Assembly: GCA_937926755.1 (NCBI GenBank)
Contig: CALBBA010000316.1
Span: 1-9,658, forward strand
Origin: an uncultured Collinsella sp.
GTDB taxonomy: Bacteria > Actinomycetota > Coriobacteriia > Coriobacteriales > Coriobacteriaceae
Direction: 5' to 3'
Length of the DNA: 9,658 nucleotides
In this document: piece by piece, positions 1-6,962 of the stretch
How positions within the stretch are numbered: position 1 is the stretch's first letter
How the letters are laid out: every line of letters begins with the position of its first letter
The notes under the pieces: model-generated
What the model was told of the DNA's origin: nothing
The model's input: only the letters and a program-made list of their open reading frames with translations
The model's database searches: none
Translations under genes and position numbers: made by a program

Positions 1-1113
1 TCCGGCGCCTTCGGCTTTGCCATCTTCTTGGAGAACTTTGTGGCTGCAGCACTTGGTCGCAGCACCGTTGTCGAGGATTTCTCCGCTACGTTCGATTCCG
101 CTGGCTCTGCACGCGATGCCGCTCTTGGCCGCGTTGAGATCGAGGCCAACGACGACTGGGAGGGCTCGGAGTTCCGCTACTGCAACGAGTTCCTCTTTAA
201 GGCTGACGCTCCCTTTGACGAGGATGAGTGCCTTAAGTTCCTGGGTTCCATGGGCGACTGTGAGCTACTCGTGGGCGCCTACCCCGATTACAAGATCCAC
301 GTGCACTCCAACACCCCCAACCTGGTGCTCGAGCACATGCTTCAGCTTGGTCAGATCTACGAGGTCTTTATCCACAACATGGAGATGGAGGCCCACGACC
401 GTACCGCCAAGATTCATGAGGACCAGGAAAAGGCCGCCGAGCCCGCCAAGGCGCTGGGCTTTGTCGCCGTTGCCGCCGGTTCCGGCGAGGCAGACATCCT
501 CAAGTCCCTCGGCGTTGACGTGATCGTGTCCGGTGGCCAGACCATGAATCCCTCGACTGCAGACCTGCTGGGCGCTGTTGACCAGGTCAACGCGACCTCG
601 GTCATCATTCTGCCCAACAACGGCAACATTCGCATGGCCGCTGAGGCCGCTGCCTCAGCCTGCACCGACAAGAAGGTCGCCGTCGTTCCCACCAAGACCG
701 TCCCGCAGGCCTTCTCCGCGCTGTTCGCGGTCCTGCCCGATTCCGAGCTCGAGGATGCCGTCGTCGCCATGGTCGACGCCATCAGCGAGGTCCGCGATGG
801 CGAGGTCACCCGCGCCGTGCGCGACTCCAGCGCCTCTGACGGTTCTCCGATTCACTCCGGTGACGTCATGGGTATCATCGCCGGCTCCATCGACGTGGTC
901 GGCTCCGACGTGAAGCAGGTCACGCTCGACTGCATCAACCGCATGCAGGAGGAAGAGGAGGGCGACGCGCTGACGATTCTGGCCGGCGAGGAGCTGTCCG
1001 ATGAGGCCTTCCAGGAGATCGTCGACGCCATCGAGGAAGCTCAGCCCGACTTGGAGATTGACGCCCATCGTGGCGAGCAGCCGCTCTATCCCGTGATCTT
1101 CTCGATCGAGTAG
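1..1113 (+). CDS. fakA: Fatty acid kinase ATP-binding subunit FakA / YloV (DAK2-DegV-like fusion), C-terminal part
   Basis: The reading frame is open from the first base, so the gene begins upstream. The 370 visible codons are about two thirds of a usual ~550-residue protein. The N-terminal ATP-binding DAK2 domain is mostly outside; its tail (SGAFGFAIFLENF) opens the window. The middle domain follows, with YCNEF (Cys at visible residue 61) and IHVHSN (His 100 and 102), residues that bind zinc in staphylococcal FakA as I recall. The C-terminal part carries the family blocks VSGGQTMNPST, VIILPNNGNI and VVPTKTVPQ, and ends in YPVIFSIE. In Firmicutes, FakA with a FakB carrier phosphorylates exogenous fatty acids to acyl-phosphate in the cytoplasm, which PlsX and PlsY then use. 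plsX and acpP lie 5-6 kb downstream, which fits. The yloV-recG adjacency matches Bacillus. Family certain; kinase activity and its FakB partner inferred. The TTG at 28 is internal, not a start. Confidence 0.93.
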   Translation, partial: SGAFGFAIFLENFVAAALGRSTVVEDFSATFDSAGSARDAALGRVEIEANDDWEGSEFRYCNEFLFKADAPFDEDECLKFLGSMGDCELLVGAYPDYKIHVHSNTPNLVLEHMLQLGQIYEVFIHNMEMEAHDRTAKIHEDQEKAAEPAKALGFVAVAAGSGEADILKSLGVDVIVSGGQTMNPSTADLLGAVDQVNATSVIILPNNGNIRMAAEAAASACTDKKVAVVPTKTVPQAFSALFAVLPDSELEDAVVAMVDAISEVRDGEVTRAVRDSSASDGSPIHSGDVMGIIAGSIDVVGSDVKQVTLDCINRMQEEEEGDALTILAGEELSDEAFQEIVDAIEEAQPDLEIDAHRGEQPLYPVIFSIE

Positions 1114-1123
1114 GCATCTGCCC

Positions 1124-3301
1124 ATGTCCGAGCTCTGCTCCGTGCCGCGCGTCTCGGAGCGCTTTGCCCAGAGCAATGCGCTCGACGAGGATATCGCGCG
1201 ACTCAAATATGTTTCGGGTAAACGTGAGGAGGCCCTTCGCCGTCTGGGAATTCGGACGGTGGGGGACCTCCTTCTCCATATCCCTCATCGATACCTCGAC
1301 TTTACCCGTTCTTGGTCTATCGAGATGGCGCCCATCGGTACCGTGTGCACCATCATCGCCACGGTCGACCGTATCGTCCAAAAGCAGCCGCGTCCGCGCA
1401 TGCAGGTGACCGAGGTCTCGCTTGTTGACGAGACGGGCGTGCTGCAGGTCGCCTTTTTCCGCCAGCCCTGGATTGCCCAGCAGCTTAAGCAGGGCGACCG
1501 CCTGGCCGTGATGGGCAAGGTCGAGTTTGCCTACGGCTTTAAGCAGATGGCCTCGCCGCACTTTGAAAAGCTCGAGGACGGGCGTGCCGCAGGCACCATC
1601 CTGCCGGTCCATTACGTGAGTGATGGCGTGAGCCAGGCGTGGATGCGCCGCATCGTAAGCGGCGCGCTCGAGGTCGTCGGCAATCCGTTCGATCCGATTC
1701 CCGCGCCGCTGCGCGCAAAGCGGAAGCTCATGAGCAATGCCCGCGCGTTGCGTTCGATCCACTTTCCCTCGAGCATGGCTGAGCGCGACATCGCACGCCG
1801 GCGTCTTGCCTACGAGGAGTGCCTCTACCTGCAGCTGGCGCTGCGTCTGCGCAACGACGGCGGCCTGGTCGATGTGGTGCCCTATGCCCACACTGCAGGC
1901 GAGCATCTGGGCGCGCTTAAACAGGCCCTTCCGTTTTCGCTGAGCGACGAGCAGGAGGCCGCATTCCAAGACATCCTGCATGACATGTGCGATGGCGGGC
2001 GCGTGATGAACCGTCTGCTGCTGGGCGATGTCGGTACCGGTAAGACCGCCGTTGCCGCCTGCGCGCTGGCTGTGGCTGCCGATAGCGGCACGCAGGCCTG
2101 CGTTATGGCGCCCACGGGCGTGCTGGCGCGTCAATATGCCGATAAGACCGGCCCTCTGCTCTCGCAGGCCGGCATGTCCTGGGCACTTCTGACGGGTGCC
2201 ACGCCGGCCGCAGAGCGCGAGCGCATCCATGCACAGCTGGAATCGGGCGAGCTTGACGTGCTCTTTGGCACCCACGCGGTTCTTTCGGATAACGTTGCGT
2301 TCAAGCATCTGTCGCTCGTGGTCATCGATGAACAGCACCGGTTTGGTGTGGGCCAACGCAACGCCCTGCGCGCGAAGGGGCCGGGTGCCGATCTGCTCGT
2401 TATGACGGCGACGCCCATCCCGCGTACGCTGGCGCTTTCGGTCTACGGCGATCTGGACACGAGCATCATTCGCCATCGGCCCGTCCCTGGTGCTGGCGTG
2501 ACGACACGCGTGCTCACCGAGTCGAGCTGTGACCTCGCCTATGGCGCCATCCGCGAGGCGCATGAAAAGGGTCAGCAGGCCTACGTGATTTGCCCGCTCG
2601 TGGAGCCGAGTGACTCGGCCGATGAGCTGGAAGACGTGCCCGGTATTGCTCGCGACGACGAGGGCCGCGTAACCGTCCCCGTGCCGCTGCACGATACGGC
2701 AACCGAGCTCGACCGACTGCGTCTTGCGTTGCCGGGGCTTACCGTCGAGCGCCTTCACGGCCGCATGCCAGCGGGGGAGAAGGACCAGGTTATCGATGCC
2801 TTCAAGCGTGGCGAGATTGACGTGCTCGTCTCGACTACGGTGGTCGAGGTGGGCGTCGACGTGCCTAACGCCACCGTCATGGTCATCGAGAACGGCGAGC
2901 GCTTTGGATTGGCTGCCCTGCACCAGCTGCGCGGCCGCGTGGGCCGTGGCAGTGTGTCGGGCACGTGCCTGGTCATGACGCACTCCAAGGGCAACGGCGG
3001 CGCATCGGCGGCACAAGACCGTCTCCAGTCGCTCGAAAAGACCTCGGACGGCTTTACGCTCGCCCAGATGGACCTGCGCCTGCGCCATGAAGGCGAGATC
3101 CTGGGTTATCGCCAGCATGGTGGTGTGACTCTGCGCTTTGTCGACCTGGACGCCGACGAGGAGCTGATCGAGTGGGCCCATTTGGACGCGGTCGAGCTCT
3201 TGCGGTATGCTTGCAACCTTGACTCTGTGGCGACGCGTCCCTTGCGCGACGCGGTCGCCATGCGTTATCGACATATCTTTAAGGAGGTCAGCGGAGGATG
3301 A
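1124..3301 (+). CDS. recG: ATP-dependent DNA helicase RecG
   Basis: The 725-residue product is a superfamily 2 translocase that remodels stalled replication forks and branch-migrates Holliday junctions. The N-terminal wedge/OB part covers about residues 28-160 (GIRTVGDLLLHIPHRYLDF at the start). Helicase motifs follow in order: Walker A GDVGTGKT (301-308), DEQH box (402-405), MTATPIPR (427-434), ERLHGRMP (542-549), STTVVEVGVDVP (570-581) and QLRGRVGR (601-608). The C-terminal clamp has LRHEGEILGYRQHG (652-665). This replaces the common LRGPGE and resembles the actinobacterial version. The protein is slightly longer than E. coli RecG (693), partly from an acidic linker at about 495-525. The start is the least sure part: ATG 1124 lies 10 nt after the fakA stop with no good Shine-Dalgarno, and in-frame GTG 1142 is an alternative. 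The end overlaps rsmD as ATGA. Confidence 0.97.
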   Translation: MSELCSVPRVSERFAQSNALDEDIARLKYVSGKREEALRRLGIRTVGDLLLHIPHRYLDFTRSWSIEMAPIGTVCTIIATVDRIVQKQPRPRMQVTEVSLVDETGVLQVAFFRQPWIAQQLKQGDRLAVMGKVEFAYGFKQMASPHFEKLEDGRAAGTILPVHYVSDGVSQAWMRRIVSGALEVVGNPFDPIPAPLRAKRKLMSNARALRSIHFPSSMAERDIARRRLAYEECLYLQLALRLRNDGGLVDVVPYAHTAGEHLGALKQALPFSLSDEQEAAFQDILHDMCDGGRVMNRLLLGDVGTGKTAVAACALAVAADSGTQACVMAPTGVLARQYADKTGPLLSQAGMSWALLTGATPAAERERIHAQLESGELDVLFGTHAVLSDNVAFKHLSLVVIDEQHRFGVGQRNALRAKGPGADLLVMTATPIPRTLALSVYGDLDTSIIRHRPVPGAGVTTRVLTESSCDLAYGAIREAHEKGQQAYVICPLVEPSDSADELEDVPGIARDDEGRVTVPVPLHDTATELDRLRLALPGLTVERLHGRMPAGEKDQVIDAFKRGEIDVLVSTTVVEVGVDVPNATVMVIENGERFGLAALHQLRGRVGRGSVSGTCLVMTHSKGNGGASAAQDRLQSLEKTSDGFTLAQMDLRLRHEGEILGYRQHGGVTLRFVDLDADEELIEWAHLDAVELLRYACNLDSVATRPLRDAVAMRYRHIFKEVSGG

Positions 3302-3954
3302 GAATCATCGGCGGCGAATGGCGCGGTCGTAAGATCGAGGAGCCCCGTGGTCGCGATGTCACCCGCCCCACGACTGATCGCGTGCGCGAGGCGTGCGCAT
3401 CTATGGTCATGTCGGCATTCGATTTCGATTTGGACGAGGTTCGTGTGTTGGACGCCTTTGGCGGCTCCGGTGCCTTAGGGTTAGAGATGCTCTCACGTGG
3501 TGCCCGCTCACTCACGACGTTCGAGATCGATCGGAATGCCGCGCGGCTCATTACCAAGAATATCGAGTCGCTCTGCCATGACCGTGCGCGTTGGCGCGTG
3601 GTCACGGGCGACATGCTGACGAGTGCCTCACGCGGTCGTGTACCGGGCGGCCCCTTTGATCTGGTCCTGCTCGACCCGCCCTATGCTTTTGGTGCCGAGC
3701 CGGTCGAGGAACTGCTGCAGAATCTGGCCCAGCAGGGTCTGCTTGCGTCTGGCGCTTACTCCCTGTTTGAGCATGCCGCCGCCGATGCGGGCGCGCATCC
3801 GGCAGACTTTGAGACTGTACGTGAGAAGCGCTACGGCATTACCTCGGTCGACCTGCTCCGTTGGGTCGGCGATGACGATGGTGAGGGCGATAGCGCCGGC
3901 ACCGATGCTGACAACAATGATGCCACGACGTTTCAGGAGGACGCCCATGAATGA
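3298..3954 (+). CDS. rsmD: 16S rRNA (guanine(966)-N2)-methyltransferase RsmD
   Basis: This SAM-dependent enzyme methylates N2 of G966 in 16S rRNA during 30S assembly. Family motifs are clear in the 218 residues: MRIIGGEWRGRKI at the N-terminus, RPTTDRVRE (23-31), SAM motif I VLDAFGGSGALGLE (50-63) and the catalytic DPPY (126-129) that positions the target amino group. The start is ATG 3298, overlapping the recG stop (ATGA), with a strong AAGGAGGT at 3281-3288 inside recG and a 9-nt spacer. The conserved fold ends near residue 190. After that comes a low-complexity tail of about 28 residues rich in Asp, Gly, Asn and Glu that I do not associate with the family. This tail contains the coaD ribosome binding site, and its stop lies inside coaD. 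Pairing with coaD is widespread in bacteria. Confidence 0.96.
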   Translation: MRIIGGEWRGRKIEEPRGRDVTRPTTDRVREACASMVMSAFDFDLDEVRVLDAFGGSGALGLEMLSRGARSLTTFEIDRNAARLITKNIESLCHDRARWRVVTGDMLTSASRGRVPGGPFDLVLLDPPYAFGAEPVEELLQNLAQQGLLASGAYSLFEHAAADAGAHPADFETVREKRYGITSVDLLRWVGDDDGEGDSAGTDADNNDATTFQEDAHE

Positions 3955-4444
3955 CACCATCAACCGCGTGATCGTCCCGGGCACCTTCGATCCCATCACG
4001 TTTGGCCATATCGATGGGATCCGCCGCGCCCGCCGCATCTTTCCCAGTGTGATCGTCGCTGTTGCAGAGTCGCAGGGTAAAAACGGTGTGGGCACCACGT
4101 TTATGCTCGATGAGCGCGTGGCGCTGGCCCGCGAGGCGCTCGGTGATATCGACGGCGTCGAAGTCCTGCCCTTTACCGGCCTCTTGGTCGACTTCGCTCG
4201 TGAGCAGGGGGCGGGGGCCGTGGTCAAGGGCCTGCGCGCCATGACCGACTTTGAGTATGAGCTGCAGCAGGCCGACCTCAATTATCGCTTGGATAGCGAG
4301 CTGGAGTCCATCTTTGTCATGAGTGCTCCGCAGTACGGTTACATCTCGAGCTCGGTCGTTCGCCAGATCGCCTCGCTCGGCAGCGATGTATCGACGTTTG
4401 TGCCGCCCAACGTGGTCGAAGCGCTCAGACATCGCTTTTCGTGA
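3947..4444 (+). CDS. coaD: Pantetheine-phosphate adenylyltransferase (PPAT) CoaD
   Basis: The enzyme transfers AMP from ATP to 4'-phosphopantetheine, giving dephospho-CoA, the penultimate step of CoA synthesis; it acts in the cytoplasm, usually as a hexamer. The 165 residues match the family's usual length (~160). Seen are the nucleotidyltransferase motif PGTFDPITFGH (11-21; T18 and H21 are the T/HxGH pair), KGLRAMTDFEYELQ (94-107) and ISSSVVRQIA (133-142). The second motif residue is Phe, where Asn (TNGH) is common. The frame stays open far upstream inside rsmD, but the start is ATG 3947: AGGAGG at 3935-3940 sits 6 nt before it, and the protein begins at the conserved N-terminus. It overlaps rsmD by 8 nt, which suggests translational coupling. 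CoA is also the donor of the arm attached to AcpP, encoded downstream. Confidence 0.97.
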   Translation: MNDTINRVIVPGTFDPITFGHIDGIRRARRIFPSVIVAVAESQGKNGVGTTFMLDERVALAREALGDIDGVEVLPFTGLLVDFAREQGAGAVVKGLRAMTDFEYELQQADLNYRLDSELESIFVMSAPQYGYISSSVVRQIASLGSDVSTFVPPNVVEALRHRFS

Positions 4445-4471
4445 CGTTTTTTATTGCCTGGTGGCATGTGG

Positions 4472-4477
4472 TAAACT
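4472..4477 (+). promoter_or_regulatory. Candidate extended -10 element (TGgTAAACT) before the SepIVA-like gene
   Basis: TGGTAAACT at 4469-4477 matches an extended -10 (TGnTAnnnT). It lies in the 68-nt gap after coaD, about 35 nt before the ATG at 4513. No convincing -35 is visible at 16-18 nt. It resembles GGTA elements in the other intergenic gaps of this window. The call rests on pattern alone. Confidence 0.45.
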
Positions 4478-4512
4478 AGCACGATGATATGTTACCTATG
4501 AAAGGAGGCCGG

Positions 4513-5010
4513 ATGCCGGGCGAGAATTTTCCTGGCGATAGGATCGTCAGCTTGGTCGATGAGCTCGAAGGGCTGATCGAGGAAGCCAAGCCGCCTTTCG
4601 GCAAGAACGCTCAGTTCAAGGTCATCGACGCCGACGTGTTCTTCAACATCCTCGATGAGATCCGCATGAGCTATCCCGAGGAATGGCAGAAGTCCCGCCG
4701 TATCCTCAAAGAGCGCGAGGAGCTTATGGCTTCCGCCGCCGCTCAGGCCGATTCCATCATCGCCGATGCTCAGCAGCAGGCCCTCACCATTGCCGGTGAG
4801 CAGGAGATTGTCCGCCTTGCGCAGCAGCAGGCCGACGACATCCGCGATCGTGCCCAGCAGTACGAGCGCGAGACGCGTTATGCTGCCGAGGACTACGCAG
4901 AGCAGGTCTTTACGCACCTGGAGGAGAACCTCAAGAGCCTGACCGGCACCGTTACCCGTTGCCGTCAGCAGCTCAACGAGGGTGCCGCCCAGCAGAATGG
5001 TCAGTGGTAA
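4513..5010 (+). CDS. SepIVA/DivIVA-like coiled-coil protein (probable division/envelope factor)
   Basis: The 165-residue product has no catalytic motif, signal peptide or membrane segment. A short head (about residues 10-60: IVSLVDELEGLIEEAK, then DADVFFNILDEIRMSYPEEW) precedes an Ala/Gln/Glu-rich, heptad-like helix (about 60-130) with repeats such as AQADSIIADAQQQA and QQQADDIRDRA. It closes with a short helix, FTHLEENLKSLTGTVTRCRQQL (split at 133-145 and 146-154). Head and tail patterns and the coaD/DUF177 neighbourhood resemble mycobacterial SepIVA (Rv2927c), a septum-associated DivIVA-family protein, compared from memory. The mycobacterial protein has a much longer central coil. Such genes are often annotated as F0 ATP synthase subunit B-like because of the coil; I think that is composition only. 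The start is decided by AAAGGAGG at 4501-4508, which points to ATG 4513 (4-nt spacer) rather than the in-frame ATG 4489 lying upstream of it. The stop overlaps the next ATG by one base (TAATG). Confidence 0.75.
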   Translation: MPGENFPGDRIVSLVDELEGLIEEAKPPFGKNAQFKVIDADVFFNILDEIRMSYPEEWQKSRRILKEREELMASAAAQADSIIADAQQQALTIAGEQEIVRLAQQQADDIRDRAQQYERETRYAAEDYAEQVFTHLEENLKSLTGTVTRCRQQLNEGAAQQNGQW

Positions 5011-5564
5011 TGGCTGAGTTCCCGAGCGTTACCGTCGATCTTTCTGAGCAGCTCGAGTTTCCTGGTGATTCGTATCCGCTGACCGGTAAGGTCGATGTCG
5101 CCACCTACACGGTGGGCGAGAAGGAGTACCAGCTACAGGACGGCATCGACTACGACGTTGTCTTTACCAATGCCGGTACCGGTGTCTTGCTCACGGGCAT
5201 GGTCCGCGCGCACGCCACCGGTGAGTGCGACCGTTGCCTGGAGCCCGCCTCGTTTGATATCGCCGGAGAGATCGAGGAGTTCTACCTCTTTGAGGAGCCC
5301 GAGGATCCCGAGGCCTACGAGGACGGCTACGAGCTCCTGGGTGAGGACCGCATCGTGGATCTGGGTGAGCCCATCAATGACGCGGTCGTTATGGACACGC
5401 CGTTTGTGGTGCTCTGCAAGCCCGATTGCCGTGGTCTGTGCCCCACCTGCGGTTGCAATCTCAACGTCGAGCAATGCGATTGCGCCGCCCAGGCAGAGGC
5501 AGAATGGGCCGCTGCCACGGAAAATCCATTTGCAGCATTGAAGAATCTCAAGCTCGATGAGTAA
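5010..5564 (+). CDS. yceD: DUF177 / YceD family protein (23S rRNA accumulation protein)
   Basis: The 184-residue protein belongs to the DUF177 family, whose E. coli member YceD is linked to 23S rRNA accumulation; the biochemical role is not settled. The N-terminal half is a beta-rich domain with GECDRCLEP (71-79), whose CxxC is family-typical. An acidic stretch (89-113) follows. The C-terminal signature LCKPDCRGLCPTCGCNL (135-151) carries Cys 136, 140, 144, 147 and 149, and Cys 156 and 158 come just after; this looks like a metal-binding knuckle. It ends in NPFAALKNLKLDE, the usual tail. The start ATG 5010 overlaps the upstream stop as TAATG and has no evident Shine-Dalgarno, so translation is probably coupled to the SepIVA-like gene; the open frame above it (from 4959) is shadow. 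DUF177 directly before rpmF is one of the most conserved bacterial gene pairs. Confidence 0.92.
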   Translation: MAEFPSVTVDLSEQLEFPGDSYPLTGKVDVATYTVGEKEYQLQDGIDYDVVFTNAGTGVLLTGMVRAHATGECDRCLEPASFDIAGEIEEFYLFEEPEDPEAYEDGYELLGEDRIVDLGEPINDAVVMDTPFVVLCKPDCRGLCPTCGCNLNVEQCDCAAQAEAEWAAATENPFAALKNLKLDE

Positions 5565-5572
5565 AACTGTGG

Positions 5573-5578
5573 TAGTAT
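5573..5578 (+). promoter_or_regulatory. Candidate extended -10 element (TGgTAGTAT) before rpmF
   Basis: TGGTAGTAT at 5570-5578 fits an extended -10, starting 5 nt after the DUF177 stop and about 50 nt before rpmF. No recognisable -35 lies at the right distance. A dedicated rpmF promoter would let L32 be made in larger amounts than the DUF177 protein. Pattern evidence only. Confidence 0.45.
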
Positions 5579-5628
5579 CGCTACTTGCGCGTAATCGCCA
5601 CACTGGATAGTTCATAAGGAAGGTCACT

Positions 5629-5808
5629 ATGCCCGTACCTAAACAAAAGCAGGGTCGTATCCGCACTCACACCCGTCGTTCCGCCAACATGAAGATCTCG
5701 GCTGCGGCTCAGTCCACGTGCCCCCGTTGCGGTGCTGTCAAGCTCCCGCACCACGTGTGCCCCAGCTGCGGTTTCTACAAGGACCGCGAGGTTATCGTTA
5801 CCGAGTAA
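5629..5808 (+). CDS. rpmF: Large ribosomal subunit protein bL32
   Basis: This 59-residue ribosomal protein is a component of the 50S subunit. The N-terminus MPVPKQKQGRIRTHTRRS is the classic L32 start (MAVPKRKxSRxRTRxRR in relatives) and is very basic. A zinc ribbon follows: CPRCG (31-35) and CPSCG (44-48), with the connecting KLPHHV segment; all four cysteines are present, so this is the zinc-binding (C+) form. The start at ATG 5629 is set by AAGGAAGG at 5616-5623, 5 nt upstream. It follows DUF177 by 64 nt, with its own candidate -10 in the gap, and a strong terminator lies 40 nt past its stop. A GC-containing inverted repeat overlaps the stop codon. Confidence 0.98.
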   Translation: MPVPKQKQGRIRTHTRRSANMKISAAAQSTCPRCGAVKLPHHVCPSCGFYKDREVIVTE

Positions 5809-5813
5809 CGGTA
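5793..5813 (+). repeat. Inverted repeat across the rpmF stop codon
   Basis: CGTTAC (5796-5801) and GTAACG (5805-5810) are exact inverted arms around CGA. With a T-G wobble the stem can extend to about 9 pairs (5793-5813). The stop codon TAA (5806-5808) lies in the right arm. No T tract follows, so it is not a terminator by itself. It is the first of three dyads before plsX. Confidence 0.5.
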
Positions 5814-5817
5814 TACT
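5812..5817 (+). promoter_or_regulatory. Candidate -10 (TATACT) for plsX
   Basis: TATACT directly follows the rpmF stop by 3 nt and agrees with TATAAT at five of six bases. A -35 would have to lie inside the rpmF coding end, and none is obvious at 16-18 nt. If used, transcription would begin near 5824 and would have to pass the terminator at 5849-5878 to reach plsX. It partly overlaps the preceding inverted repeat. Confidence 0.4.
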
Positions 5818-5831
5818 CTGGATGCGATGCC

Positions 5832-5845
5832 GTTCCAAATGGAAC
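5832..5845. promoter_or_regulatory. Short dyad GTTCCA-AA-TGGAAC, possible operator
   Basis: Six-base arms are exactly complementary around a 2-nt centre. A spacer this small suits a protein-binding palindrome better than an RNA hairpin. It lies between the candidate -10 and the terminator, close to the expected transcription start. The right half GGAACCA resembles GGTACCA in the palindrome before acpP. Function unknown. Confidence 0.35.
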
Positions 5846-5848
5846 CAC

Positions 5849-5878
5849 AATGGCCGGCTCAGTGAGTCGGCCATTTTT
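5849..5878 (+). terminator. Rho-independent terminator between rpmF and plsX
   Basis: AATGGCCGGCT (5849-5859) pairs with AGTCGGCCATT (5865-5875) as an 11-bp stem with one G-T wobble and loop CAGTG, followed by a T tract to 5878. It is the clearest terminator in the window. It ends 4 nt before the plsX Shine-Dalgarno (AAGGAG, 5883-5888), leaving no room for an ordinary promoter after it. Confidence 0.88.
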
Positions 5879-5895
5879 GTATAAGGAGCATGTAT

Positions 5896-6915
5896 ATGAG
5901 TAACGTTCGCGTTTGTGTAGACGTTGTGGGCGGAGACGAGAAACCTCAGGTTGTTCTTGATGGTATCGAGGCTGCGCTTGCCGCCGATCCCGATATCGAG
6001 GTCTTGGCAGCTGGTCCCGCCGAAATCGTCAATCCCTTTGCAGCTTCCCATGCACGTGTCGAGGCCCTTGAGGCACCTGACGTTATCGCCATGGATGACG
6101 ATCCCATTCGCGCCGTGATGACCAAGCGTAAGTCGTCGATCGTGCTGTCGTGCCGCGCCATCAAGAAGGGAAATGCGGACGCCTTCTTCTCTGCCGGCTC
6201 GACCGGTGCCATGACCGCTGCCGCCACCGCCTATGTGACGCCGTTTAGGTATCAGGCCGAAGGTAAGAAGCAGCCGGTGCGACCCTGTCTGACCAATGCG
6301 CTGCCCAATCGCGCCGGCGGTCTGACTGTGCTGTGCGATATGGGCGCCAACCCCGATGTCGAGGTCGATGACATGGTGCGCTTTGCCCAGATGGGTAGCG
6401 CCTATGCCCGCGTCGTCCTGGGAATCGAGCATCCCCGCGTGGGCCTGCTTGCTAACGGCACCGAGGACGAGAAGGGCTCCAACTTTACTAAGGCCTGCTT
6501 CCCGGCCATGAAAGCCGCCGTTCCCGGCTTTGTTGGTAACTGCGAGGGAACGGACATCACCTCAGGTAACTTCGATGTCGTCGTTGCCGATGGCATGTCG
6601 GGCAACATCGCGCTTAAGGCCACCGAAGGCGCTGCCAAGTTTTTGCTGCAGGAGCTTAAGGGTGCCTTTATGTCTTCGCTCGGCACCAAGATTGCCGCGC
6701 TGCTCATCAAAAAGCAGATGCGCGAGATCAAAGCCAAGCTTTCGGGCGACGCCAAGGGCGGCGCGATTCTTTTGGGCCTGCGCGGCGTGGTCCTGATCGG
6801 CCATGGTGCCACCTCGGTCGAGGCTGTTAAAAACGGTACGCTTGCGGCGGCCGAAGCCGTGCGCGCCGGGCTGGTCGAGAATGTCGCCAACTCTATGGAT
6901 GGTATCGTTTTATAA
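5896..6915 (+). CDS. plsX: Phosphate acyltransferase PlsX (acyl-ACP:phosphate)
   Basis: PlsX converts acyl-ACP and phosphate to acyl-phosphate, the substrate of the membrane acyltransferase PlsY in phosphatidic acid synthesis. The 339 residues match the usual length. Visible family blocks are VCVDVVGGDEKP (6-17; commonly DAMGGD), FFSAGSTGAM (98-106; commonly SAGNTGA), CDMGANPD (147-154), FAQMGSAYAR (163-172), PRVGLLANGTEDEKG (180-194), FVGNCEGTDI (212-221), DVVVADGMSGNIALK (227-241) and GGAILLGLRG (288-297). Of two in-frame ATGs, 5890 is only 1 nt from the Shine-Dalgarno AAGGAG (5883-5888), whereas 5896 is 7 nt away and starts MSNVRVCVDV, so 5896 is chosen. The fabH, fabD and fabG genes that often follow plsX are absent; acpP comes next after 124 nt. 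Expression appears to require passage through the terminator just upstream. Confidence 0.96.
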   Translation: MSNVRVCVDVVGGDEKPQVVLDGIEAALAADPDIEVLAAGPAEIVNPFAASHARVEALEAPDVIAMDDDPIRAVMTKRKSSIVLSCRAIKKGNADAFFSAGSTGAMTAAATAYVTPFRYQAEGKKQPVRPCLTNALPNRAGGLTVLCDMGANPDVEVDDMVRFAQMGSAYARVVLGIEHPRVGLLANGTEDEKGSNFTKACFPAMKAAVPGFVGNCEGTDITSGNFDVVVADGMSGNIALKATEGAAKFLLQELKGAFMSSLGTKIAALLIKKQMREIKAKLSGDAKGGAILLGLRGVVLIGHGATSVEAVKNGTLAAAEAVRAGLVENVANSMDGIVL

Positions 6916-6962
6916 GAGCGAGTTAGAGCGCTGTTATGTGCTTCGCGGTGCACGCCGTGGGG

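Noticed and set aside
935..3274. 779-codon open frame on the - strand antisense to recG
   Set aside because: It mirrors the recG frame, has no recognisable family motif, is rich in His/Arg/Gln as expected from the complement of GC3-biased codons, and recG on the + strand has all helicase motifs.
3623..3946. Upstream open extension of coaD inside rsmD
   Set aside because: It overlaps conserved RsmD sequence in another frame, and the CoaD N-terminus and AGGAGG both fix the start at 3947.
4419..4452. Possible terminator after coaD (AAGCG/CGCTT arms and a TTTTTT run)
   Set aside because: The stem is only 5 bp with a 9-nt loop, and the T run is 9 nt away from it; too weak to call.
4489..4512. 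ATG 4489 as start of the SepIVA-like gene
   Set aside because: The Shine-Dalgarno AAAGGAGG (4501-4508) lies downstream of this codon and upstream of ATG 4513, so 4489 would have no ribosome binding site.
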